The position numbers were made by a program, and so were the translations under genes. Below the pieces are notes generated by a model that saw nothing but the letters and a program-made list of their open reading frames with translations, did not search any database and had not been told where the DNA came from. From Sphingomonadales bacterium UBA1936 (GTDB lineage: Bacteria > Pseudomonadota > Alphaproteobacteria > Sphingomonadales > Sphingomonadaceae), in contig DDFE01000223.1 in NCBI GenBank assembly GCA_002336985.1, forward strand, positions 1 to 6,662: a stretch of 6,662 bases of DNA. Reading direction: 5' to 3'. Shown here piece after piece: positions 1 through 6,016 of this stretch (its first letter is position 1; every line of letters begins with the position of its first letter).

Positions 1-905
1 GGCTTGCGATCGTCGCGCGCGGGCAGGTCTTCCGCGGGGAGAGGCGCGGCATTGCCGAGTGCGGACATCATCCGGCCGCCGATATCGTTGCCCGCCCAGC
101 TCGCCGACAGGCCGCGGACCCGGGAAAGGTCGCCCTGGCTGCGCGGCGGATGCATTGCGAGATCGCCCAGCGTCTCGTCCTTGACGATCCGGCCGCGCGG
201 CAGGTTCTTCGTGCGCGCCTCATGCTCGCGCCAGGCGGCAAGCGCGCGCAGGCGGCCGAGGACGTCCGGTTTGCGGCTGGCAATCTTGACGCGGCGCCAA
301 GCTTCGCTGGGCTCCTGCGCATAATTGGCGGGATCGGCCAGCCGCTCCATCTCTGCGTCGAGCCATTCGCCGCGTCCGGTCTTCATCAGCTTTTCGAGCA
401 TGCGCGGGAAAATCTTGATGAGGTGCGTGACGTCGCCGATCGCATAGTCGATCTGGCGCTTGTCGAGCGGACGGCGACCCCAGTCGGTGAAGCGCGCGCC
501 CTTGTCGAGCGTGATGCCGAGCCACTGGTCGACAAGGTTCGAGTAACCGACCTGCTCCCCCTGGCCCAGCGCCATCGCCGCGACCTGCGTATCGAACAGC
601 GGGTGGGGGGTTTTGCCGGTCAGGTTGTAGACGATCTCGATATCCTGGCCGCCCGCATGGAAGACTTTCAGAACGTCCTCGTTTGCCGTCATCAGGTCGA
701 GCAGGGGCTTCAGGTCGATACCGTCGGCCTTGGGGTCGATCGCGGCCGCCTCGTTCGCGTCCGCGATCTGGATCAGGCACAGGTCCGGCCAGAACGTGTT
801 CTCACGCATGAATTCGGTGTCGACCGCCACATAGGGGCTCTTGCTCAGGCGGGCACACAAGGCTGCGAGTGTTTCGCTGTCCTCGATAACGGGGTGAATC
901 TCCAT
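1..905 (-). CDS. rnd: Ribonuclease D (3'-5' exoribonuclease), C-terminus cut by window edge
   Basis: Ribonuclease D trims the 3' ends of tRNA precursors and other structured RNAs in the cytoplasm. About 301 codons are visible with no stop before the left edge; family members are usually 370-390 residues, so roughly 80 are missing. The DEDDy exonuclease domain spans about residues 1-165. Exo I is VDTEFMRE with D29 and E31, exo II is VFHAGGQDIE with D88, and exo III is YAIGDVTHL with Y154 and D158. All expected metal ligands and the catalytic Tyr are therefore present. An HRDC-type helical domain follows at about 205-285, with the stretch KNLPRGRIVKDETL. The ATG at 905 is chosen because it gives the family's usual N-terminus and is preceded by GGAGGG. 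The gene diverges from aspS. Confidence in the family is very high; the missing end cannot be judged. Confidence 0.96.
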   Translation of the reverse strand, partial: MEIHPVIEDSETLAALCARLSKSPYVAVDTEFMRENTFWPDLCLIQIADANEAAAIDPKADGIDLKPLLDLMTANEDVLKVFHAGGQDIEIVYNLTGKTPHPLFDTQVAAMALGQGEQVGYSNLVDQWLGITLDKGARFTDWGRRPLDKRQIDYAIGDVTHLIKIFPRMLEKLMKTGRGEWLDAEMERLADPANYAQEPSEAWRRVKIASRKPDVLGRLRALAAWREHEARTKNLPRGRIVKDETLGDLAMHPPRSQGDLSRVRGLSASWAGNDIGGRMMSALGNAAPLPAEDLPARDDRK

Positions 906-908
906 CGG

Positions 909-914
909 CCCTCC
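909..914 (-). promoter_or_regulatory. Shine-Dalgarno sequence of rnd
   Basis: Read on the minus strand the sequence is GGAGGGCCGATG. The GGAGG core is a near-perfect match to the anti-Shine-Dalgarno sequence, with a rather short spacer of 3-4 nt. It supports the ATG at 905 as the rnd start. Confidence 0.7.
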
Positions 915-939
915 ATAGCGACGGCGCGCGGGTTGACAA
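912..939 (-). promoter_or_regulatory. Possible weak rnd promoter overlapping the aspS -35 box
   Basis: On the minus strand TTGTCA (939-934) is followed after 16 nt by TATGGA (917-912). This resembles a sigma-70 type promoter with a poor -10. It would start transcription very near the rnd ATG and would overlap the Shine-Dalgarno sequence, which argues against it. The TTGTCA is the opposite-strand reading of the TTGACA assigned to aspS, so it may be a coincidence of that near-symmetric hexamer. Confidence 0.25.
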
Positions 940-961
940 ATGGCGTCTGCGCCTGCGTTAG
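933..961 (+). promoter_or_regulatory. Putative sigma-70 promoter of aspS
   Basis: A perfect -35 hexamer TTGACA lies at 933-938. A 17-nt spacer leads to CGTTAG at 956-961, a poor match to the E. coli -10 but acceptable for the loosely conserved -10 of alphaproteobacteria. Transcription starting 7-9 nt past the -10 would begin at about 968-970, on or next to the aspS ATG at 970. No purine-rich Shine-Dalgarno sequence precedes that ATG (cgttagccgcggcc), which fits a leaderless or nearly leaderless message. The -35 is seen directly; the -10 and start point are inferred. Confidence 0.5.
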
Positions 962-969
962 CCGCGGCC

Positions 970-2754
970 ATGACTCTCCATAGCTACAGAAGCCATACCT
1001 GCGCCCAGCTGCGCGATACCGATGTCGGTTCGACCGTCCGCATTTCGGGCTGGGTCCATCGCAAGCGCGACCATGGCAATTTATTGTTCGTCGACCTGCG
1101 CGACCACTACGGCATCACGCAGATCGTGACCGACACCGATAGCCCGGCACACGCCGTGTTCGACCGCCTGCGCGCCGAGTCGGTCGTGACCGTGACGGGC
1201 GAAGTCGTTGCGCGGTCTTCTGAAACTGTGAACGCCGGGCTTGATACCGGCGCCATCGAAGTCCGGGCAAAAGAGGTCGTCGTACAGTCGGCGGCGGCGG
1301 AGCTGCCGATGCCGGTATTCGGCGAAGCGGAGTATCCGGAGGAAATCCGGCTGAAGTACCGCTATCTCGACCTGCGGCGGGAGCGGCTGCATGCGAACAT
1401 CGTGCTGCGCTCGAACGTCATCGCCAGCATCCGGCGCCGGATGATCGACCAGGGCTTTACCGAATTCCAGACGCCGATCCTGACGGCATCATCGCCGGAA
1501 GGCGCGCGCGATTACTTAGTGCCGAGCCGCGTCCACCCGGGCAAGTTCTATGCGCTGCCGCAGGCGCCGCAGATGTTCAAACAGCTGCTGATGGTCGCCG
1601 GCTTCGACCGTTACTTCCAGATCGCACCCTGCTTCCGCGACGAGGATGCGCGCGCTGATCGTTCACCGGGCGAGTTCTACCAGCTCGATTTCGAGATGAG
1701 CTACGTCACACAGGATGACGTTTTCAACGCGATAGAACCGGTTCTTCATGGTGTGTTCGAAGAATTCGCGAACTTCGGCGGCAAGGGACGCAGCGTCAGC
1801 GCGATGCCGTTCCAGCGCATCCCGTACCGTGAATCGATGCTGAAATACGGTTCGGACAAGCCCGATCTGCGCAATCCGCTGATCATCACCGATGTGTCGG
1901 GCCATTTCCACGAAAGCGGTTTCGGCCGGTTCGCGTCGATCGTCGCTGACGGCGGCGTGGTGCGTGCCATTCCGGCGCCGAACACGGCGGAGAAGAGCCG
2001 CAAGTTCTTCGACGACATGAACAACTGGGCACAGGCAGAGGGCTATGCGGGCCTCGGCTATATGACACAGAAGGGTGGCGAAGCGGGCGGGCCGATCGCC
2101 AAGAACCACGGCGAAGCCGCGACGGCGAAGCTTATTGCGGCACTAGGTCTCGGCCCCGACGACGGCATTTTCTTTGCCGCAGGACCGGAAGCCACTGCAG
2201 CCAAGCTGGCCGGTGCCGCGCGCACGCGCGTCGGCAACGAACTCGGCTTGATCGACAAGGACCGGTTCGAGTTCTGCTGGATCGTCGATTTCCCGATGTT
2301 CGAGTACGACGAGGACGCGAAGAAGATCGACTTCAGCCACAACCCGTTCTCGATGCCGCAGGGCGAGATGGAAGCGCTGGAGACCAAGGACCCGCTCGAT
2401 ATTCTGGCGTACCAGTACGACATCGTCTGCAACGGCATCGAACTGTCTTCGGGCGCGATCCGGAACCATCGGCCCGACATCATGTACAAGGCGTTCGAGA
2501 TCGCCGGGTACACGCAGGAACAGGTCGACACGAACTTTGCCGGCATGATCAACGCGTTCAAGCTGGGCGCACCGCCGCACGGTGGCTCCGCGCCGGGCAT
2601 CGACCGCATCGTCATGCTGCTGGCCGACGAACCGAACATCCGCGAAGTCATCGTCTTCCCGATGAACCAGAAGGCGGAAGACCTGATGATGAACGCCCCG
2701 GCACCTGCAACGCCCAAGCAGTTGCGTGAGCTGTCGATCCGGGTGGTCGAATAG
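970..2754 (+). CDS. aspS: Aspartate--tRNA(Asp/Asn) ligase, bacterial type, probably non-discriminating
   Basis: This class IIb synthetase charges aspartate onto tRNA. It has 594 residues, the normal bacterial length. An OB-fold anticodon-binding domain covers about residues 1-105 and contains WVHRKRDHGN with H35. A catalytic core follows: motif 1 at about 158-170 (GFTEFQTP), motif 2 with F222-R223-D224-E225 then RADRSPGEF, and motif 3 GIDR with R546. The bacteria-specific GAD insertion lies at about 315-420. His in RDHG is the mark of non-discriminating AspRS, which also makes Asp-tRNA(Asn) for amidation by GatCAB; discriminating enzymes such as that of E. coli have Leu there. The start at 970 is preferred over the in-frame ATG at 940 because MTLHSYRSHTCAQLR matches the family N-terminus and the upstream ATG would lie inside the promoter. 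An in-frame TGA at 934-936 bars anything earlier. The next gene is 19 bp downstream. Confidence 0.97.
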   Translation: MTLHSYRSHTCAQLRDTDVGSTVRISGWVHRKRDHGNLLFVDLRDHYGITQIVTDTDSPAHAVFDRLRAESVVTVTGEVVARSSETVNAGLDTGAIEVRAKEVVVQSAAAELPMPVFGEAEYPEEIRLKYRYLDLRRERLHANIVLRSNVIASIRRRMIDQGFTEFQTPILTASSPEGARDYLVPSRVHPGKFYALPQAPQMFKQLLMVAGFDRYFQIAPCFRDEDARADRSPGEFYQLDFEMSYVTQDDVFNAIEPVLHGVFEEFANFGGKGRSVSAMPFQRIPYRESMLKYGSDKPDLRNPLIITDVSGHFHESGFGRFASIVADGGVVRAIPAPNTAEKSRKFFDDMNNWAQAEGYAGLGYMTQKGGEAGGPIAKNHGEAATAKLIAALGLGPDDGIFFAAGPEATAAKLAGAARTRVGNELGLIDKDRFEFCWIVDFPMFEYDEDAKKIDFSHNPFSMPQGEMEALETKDPLDILAYQYDIVCNGIELSSGAIRNHRPDIMYKAFEIAGYTQEQVDTNFAGMINAFKLGAPPHGGSAPGIDRIVMLLADEPNIREVIVFPMNQKAEDLMMNAPAPATPKQLRELSIRVVE

Positions 2755-2773
2755 ACTTGGCTGCCCGGCGTCC

Positions 2774-4174
2774 ATGACGGCTTCGCTGCTGACGACCATT
2801 TATTGGTCCTACGCGGCGCTTTCGATTCTATGGTTTATCGCGCTCAGGCCGCGTGATGCCGTGTTCGCGACTTATTTTTCGGGCTGGCTGCTGCTTCCCG
2901 TCGGCGTCTATCCGCCGATCGTCGTCGGCAACTGGCTGCCGATCGAGATCATCGGCCTGACCCTGCCGTCGCAGATGCTGGTGACGAAGGCGGCGGTCGC
3001 GCCGCTGGTCGCTGTTGTCTACAGCCTCGTCTTCGACTGGCGGCGCTGGCGCGCGATGCGTCCGGCCGTACTCGATCTCTGCGTGGTCGGCTTTTGCCTG
3101 TGGCCGCTGGTCCAGGGGCAGCTGCTGACCAACGAATATCCGCTGTCGGACGACGTCGCCTGGTATTTTGCCAGCACCTGGGGGCTGAGCTGGTGGCTCG
3201 GGCGGCTTTACTGCAAGTCGTCGGAAGACCGGGCGGCGTTCCTGCGCGCACTGGTGATTGCGGGACTGGCGATGATCCCGGCGGCGATCGTCGAGGGCGT
3301 CCGCGGTCCGACCTTCTATCATTCGTTGTTCGGACGCGCGCCGTACGAGATGGACGGCGCCGAGCGATATCTGGGGTTCCGGCCGAACTTGTTGTTCGAG
3401 CACGGCAATCAATACGGAATATGGATGGCACTTGCCGCGCTGGCCGCGTTCATGCGTGCGGGCAAGGGTCCCCGGTCGTGGATTCCGGCAGTTCTCCTGA
3501 TCGCGGCCAGCCTTGCGAGCCAGTCGGCGGGGGCGATCGTTCTGCTGTTGGGCGGCATTGCCCTGCTTTCCATTCCGCTGAACCCGCCGCGATGGCTCTG
3601 GTACGGTGCGATTGCCGCGTTGGGGTTGCTCGCGGGTGGACTGATGACTGGGCTTATCCCCGTCGACAAGATCGCGTCGGTGGGCGGCGTCGGCCAGCAT
3701 GTCGCCGATGCCATGCGGGCGGCTGGTCGCGGATCGATGCCATGGCGCGTGTCGCAAGAATTGCGTGTGCTGCCCATCGTGCGGGAAGATTTCATGGTCG
3801 GCTATGGCACCTGGTTCTGGTGGTATTCGGCGGGAACGCGACCTTGGGGCTTTCCGCTGATGATGATCGGCCAGTACGGCCTGATCGGCTTTACCCTGAT
3901 CATGCTGCCGATCGTCTTTGGACCGCTGCGGACCGTGCTGACCCATGCGCGACTGCCCTTGGCTGGACCCGCCGCGCTCGGCCTGATCGTGCTGCTCGCC
4001 GGGGCGGACGCGATGCTCAATAATTTCATTTTCTTCCCCGCCGTGCTGGTCAGCGGCGGGCTGGCGACCGCGCGGCGCTGGACGGTCGCGGAACTGCCGT
4101 CCACGTCCGGATTCGCCCGTTTCGCAGATTACCTGTCGCGGCGCTCCATCCGGTCGATGCGGCGCGCGGATTAG
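2774..4174 (+). CDS. Multi-pass inner-membrane protein, O-antigen ligase/polymerase-like
   Basis: A 466-residue hydrophobic protein with about 11-12 predicted membrane spans, near 5-23, 28-50, 68-87, 99-117, 129-145, 157-175, 210-228, 236-268 (one or two), 275-295, 360-383, 397-414 and 415-432. A hydrophilic stretch of about 60 residues at 297-358 lies before the last three spans, the layout of Wzy/WaaL-type proteins. Family-like patches are LASQSAGA at about 247-254 (compare the SxSRG-type motif), RVLPIVREDFMVGYG at 331-345, and IGQYGLIGF at 365-373 (compare the usual E-x-GLIG). Such proteins join or polymerise lipid-linked sugars on the periplasmic face. No catalytic residue can be assigned and the substrate is unknown. 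The start at 2774 avoids overlap with aspS; a GTG at 2726 would overlap its end. No clear Shine-Dalgarno is visible, so translation may be coupled to aspS. No polysaccharide genes adjoin it here. Confidence 0.6.
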   Translation: MTASLLTTIYWSYAALSILWFIALRPRDAVFATYFSGWLLLPVGVYPPIVVGNWLPIEIIGLTLPSQMLVTKAAVAPLVAVVYSLVFDWRRWRAMRPAVLDLCVVGFCLWPLVQGQLLTNEYPLSDDVAWYFASTWGLSWWLGRLYCKSSEDRAAFLRALVIAGLAMIPAAIVEGVRGPTFYHSLFGRAPYEMDGAERYLGFRPNLLFEHGNQYGIWMALAALAAFMRAGKGPRSWIPAVLLIAASLASQSAGAIVLLLGGIALLSIPLNPPRWLWYGAIAALGLLAGGLMTGLIPVDKIASVGGVGQHVADAMRAAGRGSMPWRVSQELRVLPIVREDFMVGYGTWFWWYSAGTRPWGFPLMMIGQYGLIGFTLIMLPIVFGPLRTVLTHARLPLAGPAALGLIVLLAGADAMLNNFIFFPAVLVSGGLATARRWTVAELPSTSGFARFADYLSRRSIRSMRRAD

Positions 4175-4199
4175 CCGCTATTCGCCTACCGTCCGCGCG
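4163..4199. terminator. Possible bidirectional hairpin between convergent genes
   Basis: CGCGCGGA at 4163-4170 is perfectly complementary to TCCGCGCG at 4192-4199, giving an 8-bp GC-rich stem with a 21-nt loop. It spans both facing stop codons (TAG at 4172-4174 on plus, and the minus-strand TAG at 4180-4178). No T-tract follows on either side, so it is not a classical intrinsic terminator. Short GC palindromes are frequent in such DNA, so chance is a real alternative. Confidence 0.3.
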
Positions 4200-5461
4200 A
4201 TGACCTGGTCCACGCGCGCAGTCGCATCGGCAAAGGCCTTGCTGTCGATCGTGCCGTAGCGTGAAACGAATTCAGCCTCGGTCAGCCCTTCGGACAGCGC
4301 GAGCGCGCCGATGGGGATGATCTGCTCTGCGGTCGCCTTGCGCAGGCGGGCGGCAAAGGCGCTGGCGCCAGCCGGATCGGTCGCGCGCTTCGCGGCGGCG
4401 AGACCCGACCGGTCGGCGGCAAGGTCGACGAACGAGAATCCGGTGCCGCTCGGGCGGCTGTCAGACAGTTCCTTCCATTCGCCCATCGCCGTGCTGAGGT
4501 CGTCGCCCAGCGTCACGGACAGGGCGGCCGACAGGCTCCAGTGTTTCGGCAAATCGTCGCGCCCGACGATCTTTGCCGAGCGATAGGCGCTGTTACAGGT
4601 CGCAGTCTTTTCCTGCATGCCCTTGGCCAGGCGCATCGCCCCGGGGCCGACGGTATACGCGGCGAGCGCGACAAAGGCGGCGCGATTGCCCTCGACAGCA
4701 TCGGACAGACCGGAGGGTGTCGCGAAGGCGCGGTTCACGACCTGCGCAAAGTCGTCGGTCGTTTCGTGCGCTTCGCGCTGGACGAGGGAGCAATAGATGC
4801 GGGCCGCGGCGGCCGCATCGACCGGCGTGCTGCGCAATCCGGCAAGGCCGCGCCCGACGTCACCCGAACCGGGCAGGTAGACGCTCGCCGTGATGCCCGC
4901 GGGCGCAATATAGACCCCGTTGACCAGCGTATCGAGCGGCGGCGTCTTTATGCCGCGCTCTTTCATCACCCACTGGGCGAGGCCGACGACGCGCCGGCTG
5001 AGAGCTTCGCCGAGCGGCAGCCGGCCGATGCGCAATCTCACAGGCGGAAAGCCGTTCCGGGAACTCTCGACGTCTGCCGTGATGTTGATCCAGACGGGAC
5101 CGAGCAGCTGCTGGCTCATGCGGAACCGCGCACTGCCGGACGCGAGATGCGCGTCGAACTGCCCCAGGCTGCGGATATTGCCCGCGAGTACGGCAGCGCC
5201 GGTCAGGTCTGCGCCGGTGTAGAACAACTGCGCATGTCCGTTACCTCCAACCAGTGCAGCCTGAGTCCGCTGTACCATCAGCCGTACACCTTCGGCCTGT
5301 GGCGCGCTCGGCGGGCCGGGCGCGGGAACGGTCGGACCGATGTCGAACAGCAGGAAGACGATGACCAGCAGAAGCGCGAGCGGCCAGCGCCACCGCCGGC
5401 GCGCGCTTTTGCGCGGCGCGGACACGCCGTCGGTGTCCGAATCGGTCTTTGCGTCGCTCAT
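4178..5461 (-). CDS. Uncharacterised membrane-anchored periplasmic protein with YfiM-like C-terminal motif
   Basis: I do not recognise a named family for the whole 427-residue protein. A cytoplasmic N-terminus of about 26 residues ends in RRRWRW and is followed by one span at about 27-42, giving a type II orientation with the rest in the periplasm. Residues 57-200 look like a beta-rich domain (RFRMSQQLLGPVWINITADV; GVYIAPAGITASVYLP). Residues 210-427 are mostly helical. In this half are KHWSLSAALS with H307, GEWKEL at 327-332 and FSFVDLAADRSG at 342-353, a spacing that resembles YfiM/DUF2279 and more distantly VanZ-like proteins. Two periplasmic cysteines, C224 and C289, could form a disulfide. 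The ATG at 5461 is the first usable start because an in-frame TAG lies at 5485-5483. No strong Shine-Dalgarno is seen. The gene diverges from gpx by 44 bp. Confidence 0.85.
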   Translation of the reverse strand: MSDAKTDSDTDGVSAPRKSARRRWRWPLALLLVIVFLLFDIGPTVPAPGPPSAPQAEGVRLMVQRTQAALVGGNGHAQLFYTGADLTGAAVLAGNIRSLGQFDAHLASGSARFRMSQQLLGPVWINITADVESSRNGFPPVRLRIGRLPLGEALSRRVVGLAQWVMKERGIKTPPLDTLVNGVYIAPAGITASVYLPGSGDVGRGLAGLRSTPVDAAAAARIYCSLVQREAHETTDDFAQVVNRAFATPSGLSDAVEGNRAAFVALAAYTVGPGAMRLAKGMQEKTATCNSAYRSAKIVGRDDLPKHWSLSAALSVTLGDDLSTAMGEWKELSDSRPSGTGFSFVDLAADRSGLAAAKRATDPAGASAFAARLRKATAEQIIPIGALALSEGLTEAEFVSRYGTIDSKAFADATARVDQVIARTVGE

Positions 5462-5467
5462 GTCCGG

Positions 5468-5473
5468 ATGATA
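5468..5473 (-). promoter_or_regulatory. Possible -10 box for the periplasmic protein gene
   Basis: On the minus strand TATCAT, one mismatch from TATAAT, lies 6 nt before the ATG at 5461. If used, transcription would begin at or beside the start codon, consistent with the missing Shine-Dalgarno. No convincing -35 is found 16-18 nt upstream (the sequence there is close to CCTTCG), so support is weak. Confidence 0.3.
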
Positions 5474-5492
5474 CCCAATCGCCTAAACCGCG

Positions 5493-5503
5493 AAGGGGAG
5501 GGG
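5493..5503 (+). promoter_or_regulatory. Strong Shine-Dalgarno region of gpx
   Basis: The purine run AAGGGGAGGGG precedes the ATG at 5506. It offers AAGGGG at a 7-nt spacing and GGAGG at a 4-nt spacing. It fixes the gpx start at 5506 and rules out the earlier in-frame start at 5449, which lies inside the divergent gene. It is the clearest ribosome binding site in the window. Confidence 0.8.
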
Positions 5504-5505
5504 CC

Positions 5506-5979
5506 ATGACTGCCAAGGACTATACCGTCAAGCGTGCCGACGGCACCGATATGCCGCTTGCCGAGGTCGACGGGCCGATACTGATCGTCAACGTCGCGTC
5601 GAAATGCGGGTTCACGCCGCAATACGAAGGTCTCGAGGCGCTTGCCCGAGAATATGGCCCCAAGGGCCTGACCGTGCTGGGTTTTCCGTGCAATCAGTTC
5701 GGTGCGCAGGAACCGGGTAATGCGGAGGAAATCGCGAATTTCTGTTCGCTGACCTACGACGTTACCTTTCCGGTCCTGGCGAAGGTCGACGTCAACGGCG
5801 ACAATGCCGAGCCGCTCTACAAATACCTCAAGAAGGAAAAGCCGGGCCTGCTGGGCAGCCAGGGGATCAAGTGGAACTTCACCAAGTTCCTGGTCGACAA
5901 GGCGGGCAAGGTCGTCGCGCGTTACGCACCGACCGATAAGCCCGAAAGCCTGAAAGGTGCGATCGAAAAGCTGCTGTAG
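5506..5979 (+). CDS. gpx: Glutathione peroxidase family thiol peroxidase (Cys type, probably thioredoxin-dependent)
   Basis: A 157-residue single-domain thioredoxin-fold peroxidase that reduces hydrogen and organic hydroperoxides, probably in the cytoplasm because no signal peptide is present. The three family signatures are intact: NVASKCGFTPQYEGLE with peroxidatic C34, LGFPCNQFGAQEPG with Q64, and KWNFTKFLVD with W123 and N124. C34, Q64, W123 and N124 form the expected catalytic tetrad, with Cys in place of selenocysteine and no UGA at this codon. C80 in NFCSLTYDVTFPV sits where the resolving Cys of atypical 2-Cys members lies (yeast Gpx3 type). Known members with this residue use thioredoxin, so the glutathione name may mislead. 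E. coli BtuE is the closest well-known relative I recall. The gene diverges from the periplasmic protein gene and runs toward dnaE, whose ATG is 37 bp past the stop. Confidence 0.95.
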   Translation: MTAKDYTVKRADGTDMPLAEVDGPILIVNVASKCGFTPQYEGLEALAREYGPKGLTVLGFPCNQFGAQEPGNAEEIANFCSLTYDVTFPVLAKVDVNGDNAEPLYKYLKKEKPGLLGSQGIKWNFTKFLVDKAGKVVARYAPTDKPESLKGAIEKLL

Positions 5980-6016
5980 CGCTATGCGAATCGCGCCGGT
6001 TCACGCACAGTAAGGG

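Noticed and set aside
940..969. Ten-residue N-terminal extension of AspRS from the ATG at 940.
   Set aside because: The ATG overlaps the promoter just after TTGACA, and the added residues are not part of the family N-terminus. The start at 970 fits better.
150..983. A 277-codon plus-strand open frame through rnd and into aspS.
   Set aside because: It is antisense to RNase D, whose catalytic motifs are intact, and its translation resembles no protein family. Long antisense frames are expected at this GC content.
2828..3946. A 372-codon minus-strand open frame opposite the membrane protein gene.
   Set aside because: Its translation is very rich in Arg, Gln, Pro and His with no domain pattern, typical of an antisense shadow. 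The plus-strand frame has coherent membrane spans.
3094..4023. A 309-codon plus-strand frame inside the membrane protein gene.
   Set aside because: An Arg/Gly/Ala-rich out-of-frame reading of the same DNA with no recognisable motif.
5449..5505. Earlier gpx start inside the divergent gene.
   Set aside because: The ATG at 5506 has a strong Shine-Dalgarno and gives the usual family N-terminus.
4541..5509. A 322-codon plus-strand frame opposite the periplasmic protein gene.
   Set aside because: Antisense reading rich in Arg and Gly. The minus-strand frame shows a membrane anchor and conserved-looking motifs.
5980..6016. Palindrome GCGAATCGC in the gpx-dnaE gap as a regulator site or terminator.
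   Set aside because: Arms of only 4 bp with a 1-nt centre are too short to form a hairpin and too common in this DNA to support a binding site.
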